12,983 nt of DNA from Bacteroides sp. Lineage in GTDB: Bacteria; Bacteroidota; Bacteroidia; Bacteroidales; Bacteroidaceae. Each line of letters begins with the position of its first letter. The stretch's first letter is position 1. Shown piece after piece: positions 1 to 8,028 of this stretch. The stretch lies in the NCBI GenBank assembly GCA_019414725.1, contig DXLM01000077.1, positions 1 to 12,983 of the forward strand. Reading direction: 5' to 3'. The notes under the pieces are model-generated. The model ran no database searches. It was not told the origin of the DNA and worked only from the letters and a program-made list of their open reading frames with translations. Position numbers and translations under genes: made by a program.

Positions 1-3000
1 ATTCGGTGCTTGAAAAGAAAATCATTCTTTCTACTGAGATTGTGCAAGGAATACAGCAAGAACAAAATAAGGTGACAGGTATTGTGAAAGATAATGCGGG
101 TATTCCCATCGTCGGTGCAACGATTATGGAAAAAGGAAGTACAAACGGCACAGTTTCTGATCTTGACGGAAACTTTAGTCTTCAAATGAACAGTCAAGGA
201 ACAATACTCATTTCTTACATCGGTTATATTACACAAGAAATTAAAGTCAATAAAAATGATAAGCTTATTATAACATTAGAAGAAGATACAGAAACATTGG
301 ACGAAGTAGTGGTGGTAGGCTATGGTGCCATACAAAAACGTTCGGTATCCACCGCCATCTCAACTGTAAAGGGAGGAAAAATTTCAGAGATGCCGACATC
401 AAATATATCACAAAGCCTTGTGGGTATGTCGTCAGGTATCACCTTACAACAAATCAGTGGAGAGCCGGGAGCCGCTCCGGCAATCCGGGTCCGAGGAGCA
501 GGCTCCATCAATAGCGGAAATGACCCCTTATTTGTAATCGACGGTTACCCCACAACAGACGCAGAACTTTTTAATAATATCAACCCTGCAGACATTGCTG
601 ACATTCAAATACTAAAAGATGCAGCCTCCTCTGCCATTTATGGTTCCAAAGCAGGAAACGGTGTAATTATTGTCACTACTAAACAAGGACAAACAGGAAA
701 ACCTAAAGTTAGTTTTTCCACACAAGTAGGATGGAGTGAAGCCCAAAATTATGTGGACGTACTAGAAGCTGATGATTATATGGACATGATCATTGAAGCA
801 CGTACAAACAACGGAAGTATTCAAAATTTTCCCAAGTTGATTCAGATGAGAGAGAGTGGGAATTACGAAAACACGAACTGGCAAGATGCCATATTCCGTA
901 ATGCACTGAATTATAGAGGAACAGCAACCATTACAGGAGGTACAGAAATTTTAAAATACAACTTCTCTGCCAACTATCAAAACGAGGATGGCATCCTGTT
1001 AAACTCTTTTTACAAAAGAGTCGGAATCAAAGGAGGATTTGAAGCAAATTTATCAAAGAAAATAAAACTAGGAGTCAATTTCAGTACAACCTATAGCAAA
1101 AGACGCCTCCAACAACCAACCGGTGGAAATACTGAAGACGTAACAGGCGTAATTGCCCAGGCATTGTCTATGCCACCTATACTTCCTGTTTACCAGAATA
1201 ACGGAGATTATACTCAAATAGCTCAACATTATGCAGACTTAGGACTTAATAACCAACTTCGCAATCCTGTTTCGAATTTACTAGAAAATCGAAATGACAA
1301 ATGGTCTATCCGCACAATGTCCAATGCCTATTTTGAAGTAAAACCCATTAAAGGACTGACATTACGCACATCGGTAAACTTTACGACTAATGCAGCAAAA
1401 CAAGATTATTACCAATCTGCCTTTTTACTAGGTAAAAGTTATACAGGTAACAAATCCACACCGGATTTGACTAGCATAGACGGTTACCGTCTGTCTGGAT
1501 TTGGTTATAATGCCTATTGGTCCACTACAGCAACTTATGATGTTACATTTAATGAAAAACATCATTTGAACACCATGATCGGATATGACTTCGAATACAA
1601 TAGTGATTTTGAAGTACAACAAGACGATCGGACTGATTCTGATAATCCCATTGCCTATAACAATACATCTATTACCAACGTAAATGGAGCGAAACTGTGG
1701 ACAGGTTCTTCCGAATACTCCAACTATGTATTTGACGCCATGTTTGCCCGTCTAGTGTATGATTATAATTATAAATATGTCCTTTCAGGTTCTGTCCGTC
1801 GCGACCGTTCCAGCAAATTCGGACCGGACAAACGCGCAGGATGGTTTTATTCGGGGTCATTGGCATGGAATATAACCGAAGAAGACTTTATGAAAGATAT
1901 ACACTGGCTCGACATCGCTAAATTACGTGCCAGTTATGGAATAACAGGTAATGATCAGATAGGAAATGATTATGCATGGATATCTACTATCAGTTCAGAC
2001 CAAAATGTGGTGTTTGGTACAACAGCCATACCTACTTATTATCCTAGCGGTTATTCAAACCGACAATTAGGATGGGAGAAAAACAAACAAATGGACTTAG
2101 GGTTTGATATTGGCGTATTCAATGCCTTGAATATAGTAGTAGATCTCTACAAGAGGACTAGTGACATTGTGATGCCAGCCAATATTCCTAATTTCAATGG
2201 TATAGCAGGCAGCGTTTATATGAATGCCGGACAAATTGAAAATAAAGGTATAGAAATCCAAGTTTCCGCCACTCCGTTTAAAGGAGATTTTTCCTGGGAA
2301 ACGACTCTTAGTTGGTCCAAAAACAATAATAAAATTCTTTCACTTGCCAACAATCAAAATCAACTTGCCAATGCAAGTGCAGGAACCAAATGGGGAAATG
2401 TAATGAGAAACTATGTAGGACGTCCGATGGGTGACATGTATATGCTAAAAGTTATAGGCACATTTAATACAGAAAAAGATTTAGCCCAATATGCTAAAAA
2501 CGGAACTCAGGATATTGGAGATTTAATATTTGAAGATTATAATAAAGACGGCACTATTGACGTCAACGATTATCAATTGGTAGGGAACTATCAACCGGAT
2601 TTTACCTTTGGATGGAATAATACTTTTATTTATAAAGATTTCGATTTGGCGGTCACTATTGACGGACAATGCGGAGGTAATGTAATTTATGCAGCCGCAC
2701 GTGCTTTTTCTTTAAACCGATACGATGACAATGTACTAGCTGAATCCGGATTAGGACGCTGGAAGTCATCAACCGATCCCGGAAACGGAAGGTCACACAA
2801 AGCTGGGACAAATAACCTAGGCAGCAATATTGGCCCCTCCACAAGATATCTTTATGATGCAGACTTTCTACGTATCCGTAACGTATCCCTTGGATATACA
2901 TTACCGAAAAAATTCTGTAAAATAATAGGCATAGAAAATATGCGCATCAGTGCTAATGTACAAAACCTATGGACTTTTGACAAATATCCAGGTTATTCCG

Positions 3001-3104
3001 TTGAAGCAAATTATGAAGGGAACTCCGCCACAAACAACGGGGTGGACTTTGGTGGATATCCCATCTCCCGCACATTTACTTTCGGTCTTAATTTTAACTT
3101 TTAA
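1..3104 (+). CDS. SusC-like TonB-dependent outer-membrane transporter, 5' end cut by window edge
   Basis: This is the outer-membrane porin half of a SusC/SusD glycan importer; it moves oligosaccharides into the periplasm using TonB energy. The frame is open to the left edge (codon at 3-5), so the GTG at 6 is not the real start. Numbering from that GTG, residues about 22-95 form a carboxypeptidase-D-regulatory-like beta-sandwich. A TonB-box-like stretch LDEVVVVGYG lies at 98-107. The plug follows to about 226, with RVRGAGS (161-167) and DPLFVIDG (173-180), and then the barrel, which ends in alternating aromatics and a terminal Phe. The first residues (SVLEKKIILS) resemble the end of an STN domain, so the missing part probably holds signal peptide and STN. 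The SusD gene starts 12 bases after the stop. The substrate cannot be read from the sequence. Confidence 0.95.
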   Translation, partial: SVLEKKIILSTEIVQGIQQEQNKVTGIVKDNAGIPIVGATIMEKGSTNGTVSDLDGNFSLQMNSQGTILISYIGYITQEIKVNKNDKLIITLEEDTETLDEVVVVGYGAIQKRSVSTAISTVKGGKISEMPTSNISQSLVGMSSGITLQQISGEPGAAPAIRVRGAGSINSGNDPLFVIDGYPTTDAELFNNINPADIADIQILKDAASSAIYGSKAGNGVIIVTTKQGQTGKPKVSFSTQVGWSEAQNYVDVLEADDYMDMIIEARTNNGSIQNFPKLIQMRESGNYENTNWQDAIFRNALNYRGTATITGGTEILKYNFSANYQNEDGILLNSFYKRVGIKGGFEANLSKKIKLGVNFSTTYSKRRLQQPTGGNTEDVTGVIAQALSMPPILPVYQNNGDYTQIAQHYADLGLNNQLRNPVSNLLENRNDKWSIRTMSNAYFEVKPIKGLTLRTSVNFTTNAAKQDYYQSAFLLGKSYTGNKSTPDLTSIDGYRLSGFGYNAYWSTTATYDVTFNEKHHLNTMIGYDFEYNSDFEVQQDDRTDSDNPIAYNNTSITNVNGAKLWTGSSEYSNYVFDAMFARLVYDYNYKYVLSGSVRRDRSSKFGPDKRAGWFYSGSLAWNITEEDFMKDIHWLDIAKLRASYGITGNDQIGNDYAWISTISSDQNVVFGTTAIPTYYPSGYSNRQLGWEKNKQMDLGFDIGVFNALNIVVDLYKRTSDIVMPANIPNFNGIAGSVYMNAGQIENKGIEIQVSATPFKGDFSWETTLSWSKNNNKILSLANNQNQLANASAGTKWGNVMRNYVGRPMGDMYMLKVIGTFNTEKDLAQYAKNGTQDIGDLIFEDYNKDGTIDVNDYQLVGNYQPDFTFGWNNTFIYKDFDLAVTIDGQCGGNVIYAAARAFSLNRYDDNVLAESGLGRWKSSTDPGNGRSHKAGTNNLGSNIGPSTRYLYDADFLRIRNVSLGYTLPKKFCKIIGIENMRISANVQNLWTFDKYPGYSVEANYEGNSATNNGVDFGGYPISRTFTFGLNFNF

Positions 3105-3116
3105 CAACGATACAAT

Positions 3117-4741
3117 ATGAAAACTTTCAATAAATTAATTTCATTTGCGATCATTTCCATGACAAGCCTTACCTATACCGCTTGTAGTGACGGATTTTTT
3201 GACCGTTACCCTACCGATTCCATGCAAATGGAAACCTATCTGAAAAATGATGCAGAACTGCAAAACATACTTCTCAATGGTTATTATCACCTACAGGACA
3301 TCACACTAAATGTGAATTATGTTAATAGTTTGGCTACAGATGAAGGATACGACTATAAAAAAATAACTCCCTTGATCACATCAGTCTGAACGAAAGTACA
3401 TGGGATGCGACTTTAGGAATCACTAGTGAAATATGGGAACATTGTTTCAATATGATAAACCGCTGCAACAATGTTCTTCAAAAACTAGATAATGCCTCGG
3501 AAACGAACAGAACACAATATGAAGGTGAAGCTAAGTTTCTCAGGGCGTATGCCTATTTCACGCTTGTAAGACTTTTTGGAGCAGTACCTATCACTACAGA
3601 TCCAATAGATGATTACTCAACCCTTTATGATTATGGACGGAGCAGTGTGAACGAAGTCTACAGCTTGATAAAAGACGACTTGAAAACAGCCATAGCCAAT
3701 CTGCCAAACTACTATTCCGCCAATAACATGCAAGGACGAGCGACAAAAATAGCAGCTTATACCATGCAAGCAGACGTTTTTATGACATTGCAGGATTTTA
3801 ATTCAGCTAAAAATTCTTTAGAAAACATTCTGGATTATGCCAATCAAAATAAGGAAAAATTAGATTTAGAAAATGATGTCTTACAGATTTATGCTTCAGA
3901 CAACCCAATGGGAAAAGAAATCATTTTTGCTGCTCAATACAACAACGGTGCAACAGTAGTGGCTAACCCACTTATGGGACGTTGCATACCAGCAGCTCGA
4001 CCATCTACTCAGCCCGCTTACATTTATCCAGACGGAACCAGTTCTACCATCACTGTTTCACAAGGCACCAGTTGTCTGTTAATGACATGGGAACTTTACA
4101 ATACATTCAAAGCCAACAGTAATGACCAACGCTTTCAAAAATTAATATACAATGGAATTTATACAGATGACATATCAGTAGCCAGCAACGAGGTAGACAT
4201 CACAGAAGAAGGATACACTTACCTTCCTGTCACATTAAAATATTTCGACTTTGGTAATGAGGGTATGACAACTTGTGCTTGTGGTAACGACAATATCATT
4301 TATCGATATGCAGATGTATTGTTAATGTATGCCGAATGTTTAAACGAAACCGGCAATACCCCATCTGCCGCCAACTATCTAAATATGGTAAGGACTCGTG
4401 CCGGACTATCAAATACAACTGCTACAACACAAAAGGAAATGAGTATAGCCATCGAAAATGAAAGAATGTTGGAACTATGTTTTGAAGGACATAGATGGTA
4501 TGACTTAATCCGTCGGGGAAGAATTACAGAAGTAATGGAAAAACATTTTAGCCACCGTACACAAGGACTCAACCCTACATTTCAGTCCAGTAATAATGGA
4601 ATGAATGTAAGTAGTCCATCCGACATCACCGGCACACCTACAACATGGAAGTGGACGGGAACATCCGCTGCTGTTCTGTTTGGAATCCCTTACGACCAAA
4701 TTCAGCTTTCAAACAATTGGGAGCAAAATGAGTTATATTAA
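3117..4741 (+). pseudogene. SusD-like glycan-binding lipoprotein, broken by a frameshift
   Basis: This is the surface lipoprotein partner of the SusC protein upstream. The first frame (3117-3389) gives a lipoprotein signal with Cys23 in TYTAC and the typical SusD start GFFDRYPTDS. It then stops at TGA 3387-3389. The second frame carries the rest to 4741, including FLRAYAYFTLVRLFG, the TPR-like helices, and the C-terminal ENERMLELCFEGHRWYDLIR motif. The break maps to an A7 run at 3357-3363. One extra A would give DYKKNNSLDHISLNESTW and a continuous protein of about 541 residues, the usual size for the family. No other lesion is visible. It could be a real null allele, a variable homopolymer, a sequencing error, or a site where transcriptional slippage restores some product. 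The sulfatase follows after 17 bases. Confidence 0.9.
3357..3363 (+). repeat. A7 homopolymer at the SusD frameshift site
   Basis: Seven A's follow the codon TAT. The upstream frame reads AAA AAA ATA and then reaches a stop 8 codons later. The -1 frame reads AAA AAA AAT AAC and continues the SusD protein. The run is therefore the most economical place for the missing base. Confidence 0.8.
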
Positions 4742-4758
4742 TCCTTTATCCATAAAAT

Positions 4759-6174
4759 ATGAAAAATAATATCTTAACCGGCAGTTTATATACTGCCGGT
4801 ATCCTTCTACCCCAAATTACCTTTGCAGAGATTCAAAATGACAAAGTAAGTCCAGACAGACCGAACATCATCTTTATTTTAGCAGACGATATGGGGTATG
4901 GAGATTTATCCTGTTACGGTAATCAATATGTAAAAACACCTAATATTGACCAACTAGCCGAAACCGGTACCCGGTTCAATCAATGTTATGCAGGAAGCGG
5001 TATTAGTTCACCATCCAGATGTGCATTGCTGACTGGTAAAAATACAGGAAATACCCGTATACGGGATAACATGTGTACAGCCGGAGGTATTGCCGGAATC
5101 AAAATAAATCCCAATGGTGATTCCACCATTGTCAGGAGAGCTAATCTATTACCACAAGATACAACCATTGCCACCGTATTAAGCGCAGCGGGTTACCGAA
5201 CTTGCTTAGTAAACAAATGGCATTTAGATGGCTACGATAAAGGAGCCTCTCCTAATCATCGCGGATTTGACGAATTTTATGGATGGACTATCTCTACGGT
5301 ACACAGTAACTCTCCTTATTATTATCCCTATTATCGTTTCCACGGTGACTCACTCATCCACATCCCAGAAAATGCAAATGGAAAACATGGTATTCATAAC
5401 AACGACTTGAGCACAAACGATGCCATCGCTTTTATAAAAAGGAATAAAGACAATCCTTTTTTTCTTTATTTAGCTTTTGACGCCCCTCATGAACCCTATA
5501 ATATAGATCAAACAGCATGGTATGAAGGACAAGAAACATGGGAGCCTAATACCAAACGCTATGCTTCATTGATTACTCACATGGATGCTGCTATCGGACG
5601 TTTATTAAACGAACTAGAACAACTTAATTTACGAAAGAATACATTAATTATTTTTGCCTCAGACAATGGGGCCGCTATCCAAGCTCCTATTAAAATATTA
5701 AATTGCAATGCTGGATTCAAAGGTCGAAAAGGAACGCTTTACGAAGGTGGGATCCGAGTACCTTTCATTGTCAATCAACCAGGAATGGTACCTATACAAA
5801 CACTAGACAATCTTATCTACTTTCCAGATATGATGCCCACATTAGCAGCATTGGCTAAAGGAACGAAGCATTTGCCAAAACAAATTAACGGTATAAACAT
5901 CTTACCGCTTTTCTATGGAAAGCAAGTTGATACAGACAACCGCTTATTATATTGGGAATTTCCAGGGAAACAACGTGCAGCCAGAAAAGGAGATTGGAAG
6001 TGTGTAACCATCCATCCTAATCAACCTCTAGAATTGTATAACTTGAAAGAAGATCCAGAAGAGACGAATAATCTCGCAAAAAAATACCCTAGACGAGTAA
6101 AGGAGTTCGATGAAGAAATGCAAAGAATGCATATTCCTACCCCCAATTGGCCTCAACCAGGAGAACAATTCTGA
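4759..6174 (+). CDS. Secreted family S1 sulfatase, Ser-type active site
   Basis: Exported type I sulfatase that would remove sulfate esters from an imported glycan in the periplasm. A signal peptide with likely cleavage near TFA-E (residue 23) is visible. The alkaline-phosphatase-fold motifs are all present: metal-binding D43-D44 in LADDMGYGD; S83-x-P-S-R-x-x-x-L-T-G (83-93); K153 and H155 in NKWH; H244 in APHEPY; D302-N303 in ASDNGA; K324 before GTLYEGGIRVP. The residue converted to formylglycine is Ser83 (codon at 5005), not Cys, so an anaerobic sulfatase-maturating enzyme would be needed; none is in this window. Its 471 residues fit the family. It is probably co-transcribed with the SusC/SusD pair, and a strong hairpin closes the unit. 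Subfamily and substrate cannot be decided from the sequence alone. Confidence 0.93.
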   Translation: MKNNILTGSLYTAGILLPQITFAEIQNDKVSPDRPNIIFILADDMGYGDLSCYGNQYVKTPNIDQLAETGTRFNQCYAGSGISSPSRCALLTGKNTGNTRIRDNMCTAGGIAGIKINPNGDSTIVRRANLLPQDTTIATVLSAAGYRTCLVNKWHLDGYDKGASPNHRGFDEFYGWTISTVHSNSPYYYPYYRFHGDSLIHIPENANGKHGIHNNDLSTNDAIAFIKRNKDNPFFLYLAFDAPHEPYNIDQTAWYEGQETWEPNTKRYASLITHMDAAIGRLLNELEQLNLRKNTLIIFASDNGAAIQAPIKILNCNAGFKGRKGTLYEGGIRVPFIVNQPGMVPIQTLDNLIYFPDMMPTLAALAKGTKHLPKQINGINILPLFYGKQVDTDNRLLYWEFPGKQRAARKGDWKCVTIHPNQPLELYNLKEDPEETNNLAKKYPRRVKEFDEEMQRMHIPTPNWPQPGEQF

Positions 6175-6178
6175 AGTC

Positions 6179-6221
6179 TATATGTAGAACGAGGGCTAAT
6201 GCAGTCCTCGTTCTACATATA
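6179..6221 (+). terminator. 16-bp perfect hairpin after the sulfatase
   Basis: The arms TATATGTAGAACGAGG (6179-6194) and its exact reverse complement (6206-6221) enclose an 11-nt loop. The hairpin begins 5 bases after the sulfatase stop codon. There is no long U-tract, so it may stabilise the mRNA end as much as terminate. It marks the end of the SusC-SusD-sulfatase operon. Confidence 0.75.
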
Positions 6222-6573
6222 ACTACAAATAATTTTATTAGCAAAAGTATATACAAACATTTTTATACATCCATTTTTAAATAGAATTCTGTTGAACACT
6301 AAAAAAACTATTTTCACTGATAACAATGAGATTCTTATTAGCCAATATAAATGTTGACATAAGAGAAGCACAATACTTCCCCCCCCTCAAGATTAAAATC
6401 AAGTGAAAACCTTTAAGATAAAGCCTACTATGAGAACTTGACACCCATACTTTCAACAAAGAACAATAACACTTCACGCGTTTTTTTGTACGATAATACA
6501 GGATTTGAGACTAAAATCCATGTTAGAAATTATTTATAATTCAGATATTTGCACAACAAAAAGATAAAAGAAC
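6222..6573. other. 352-base AT-rich intergenic region without a convincing gene
   Basis: It separates the sulfatase operon from the next GH43 gene. It contains a C8 run (6379-6386), unusual in such AT-rich sequence, and a T7 run (6481-6487). A 66-codon minus-strand frame crosses it but shows no recognisable protein. No RNA gene or element end was recognised. Confidence 0.6.
6544..6551 (+). promoter_or_regulatory. Possible Bacteroides-type -7 box for the GH43 gene
   Basis: GATATTTG differs from the Bacteroides -7 consensus TAnnTTTG at one defined position. It lies 22 bases before the first ATG of the GH43 gene. The upstream -33 TTTG element is poor (TTAG near 6523). This is a weak candidate. 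Confidence 0.25.
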
Positions 6574-7896
6574 ATGATGAAATATTTACCATTCTTGTTG
6601 TTCCTCTTATTGAAAGCAGGAACAGCTACAGCTCAAAACAATTTAGTAATCAACGGTATTCCATGGTTTGATGACAAGGGAAATATTGTCAATGCACATG
6701 GCGCTTGTATTGTGGAAGAAAACGGAAGATATTATCTTTTCGGAGAATGGAAATCGGACAAAAGTAACGCTTTCCCCGGCTTCTCATGTTATTCTTCGGA
6801 TGACCTTGTAAACTGGAAATTCGAGAACATTGTCCTTAGAGTCCAACCCGAAGGCATCCTCGGTCCCAATCGCGTAGGTGAGCGTGTAAAAGTGATGAAA
6901 TGCCCTAAGACGGGCGAGTATATCATGCTGATGCATGCCGATGATATGGGATACAAGGACCCTTATATCGGTTTAGCCACCTGCAAAACGATTGCAGGTG
7001 ACTATCAGTTGCAGGGACCGTTGCTCTATAAGGGACAACCGGTAAAACGCTGGGATATGGGAACTTTTCAGGACACCGATGGAAAAGGATATTTACTGAT
7101 TCATCATGGTCCTGTTTATCGGTTAAGCGATGATTACCGTTCGATAGAGGCTGAAGTGGCCCACATTAAAGGCATGGGCGAATCACCGACCATGTTCAAA
7201 AAGAACGGTGTCTATTTCATGCTTACCTCAAACCTGACCAGTTGGGAGAAAAATGATAACTTCTATTTCACGGCTCCCCAGATAGAAGGCCCTTGGACGA
7301 AACAAGGACTGTTCTGCCCGAAAGGCAAGCTGACCTACAATTCGCAAAGTACATTTGTATTCCCGCTGAAATGCGGTAATGATACCATACCTATGTTTAT
7401 GGGGGATCGTTGGTCTTATCCGCATCAGGCCTCAGCCGCCACATATGTATGGATGCCTTTACAAGTGGATGGAACAAAAATATCCATCCCTGAATATTGG
7501 CAGGCATGGGACATCAGGAAGCTAAAACCGGCGGACGCTCTGAACAAAGGGAAAAAGTTGTACGGAGCATGGAAGTCCAATCAAAAAGGAAACGTGTTGG
7601 AGATAGCGTTCAAAGGAACTCATGCTGCTATTGTTGGAGAAACAAACCCTCATGGCGGATATGCCAAAGTAAGTGTATTAAATGCCGAGAAAGATACTGT
7701 ATATTCTTCATTGGTAGATTTCTACAGCAAGTATCCGGAAAAAGCAATTCGAATTATAACACCGAAAATGCCGAAGGCAAATTATACCTTACAGGTTGAG
7801 ATAACAGGGGTACGACCGGTATGGACAGACAAAACAAAAACAATCTATGGAAGTGATGGCACTTTCGTAACGATAGACAATGTCTATCACTTTTGA
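6574..7896 (+). CDS. Secreted GH43-type five-bladed beta-propeller glycosidase (galactanase-like branch)
   Basis: An N-terminal signal peptide (about 1-20, cleavage near ATA-Q) exports the protein. Residues about 35-310 form a GH43-like propeller: NAHG (40-43), NGRYYLFGE (50-58), ER-x-K (103-106) with MLMHAD after it, RWDMGTFQDTDG (159-170, candidate modulator D161), GESP (202-205, candidate acid E203), and GDRW (277-280). These motifs are those I associate with GH43 subfamilies 24/34, which include exo-beta-1,3-galactanases that lack the usual catalytic Asp base. Here too the first-blade position appears to be NAHG rather than an Asp-Pro motif. Residues about 325-440 form a C-terminal beta-sandwich that may bind carbohydrate. 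Two ATGs stand in tandem (6574, 6577). It is separate from the sulfatase operon and followed by its own hairpin. Substrate is inferred from family resemblance only. Confidence 0.8.
   Translation: MMKYLPFLLFLLLKAGTATAQNNLVINGIPWFDDKGNIVNAHGACIVEENGRYYLFGEWKSDKSNAFPGFSCYSSDDLVNWKFENIVLRVQPEGILGPNRVGERVKVMKCPKTGEYIMLMHADDMGYKDPYIGLATCKTIAGDYQLQGPLLYKGQPVKRWDMGTFQDTDGKGYLLIHHGPVYRLSDDYRSIEAEVAHIKGMGESPTMFKKNGVYFMLTSNLTSWEKNDNFYFTAPQIEGPWTKQGLFCPKGKLTYNSQSTFVFPLKCGNDTIPMFMGDRWSYPHQASAATYVWMPLQVDGTKISIPEYWQAWDIRKLKPADALNKGKKLYGAWKSNQKGNVLEIAFKGTHAAIVGETNPHGGYAKVSVLNAEKDTVYSSLVDFYSKYPEKAIRIITPKMPKANYTLQVEITGVRPVWTDKTKTIYGSDGTFVTIDNVYHF
7872..7888. repeat. 17-base palindrome at the 3' end of the GH43 gene
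   Basis: GATAGACA and its exact reverse complement flank a single A. It lies inside the last codons, 5 bases before the TGA stop codon. The constraint of coding TIDNVYHF makes a regulatory role uncertain; it could also arise by chance. Confidence 0.4.
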
Positions 7897-7900
7897 GCTA

Positions 7901-7935
7901 TTCCATATCTTATGCAAAAGGGCTGAGATATAGAA
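7901..7935 (+). terminator. Probable hairpin terminator after the GH43 gene
   Basis: TTCCATATCT (7901-7910) pairs with AGATATAGAA (7926-7935) over 9 of 10 positions, with a 15-nt loop. It begins 4 bases after the stop codon. No clear U-tract follows. A 9-base direct repeat, ATGCAAAAG, occurs in the loop (7912-7920) and again at 7942-7950. Confidence 0.45.
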
Positions 7936-8028
7936 TGAACCATGCAAAAGACAGAAGAAATGTAACACTGGAAAATTTGAAATATAATAATTGCTAATAT
8001 ATTAATAACGATGAGAAATATTATAATA

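Noticed and set aside
6..8. GTG as start codon of the SusC gene
   Set aside because: The frame is open to the window edge, and the residues before and after it look like the end of an N-terminal domain, not a signal peptide.
3357..3363. Programmed -1 ribosomal frameshift in SusD
   Set aside because: The codons AAA AAA are preceded by T and followed by ATA, so neither slippery heptamer pairs fully in both sites, and such a site in SusD genes is not known to me. A simple indel or transcriptional slippage is more likely.
3452..4741. Separate gene starting at ATG 3452
   Set aside because: The SusD protein continues seamlessly in this frame well before the ATG, and the fragment lacks a signal peptide.
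6353..6446. TTGACA-like sequences as promoters
   Set aside because: They resemble the E. coli -35 box, which Bacteroides primary sigma factor does not use, and no matching -7 box lies at the right distance.
6277..6477. 66-codon minus-strand gene in the intergenic gap
   Set aside because: No recognisable domain, low-complexity composition, and no promoter or start context.
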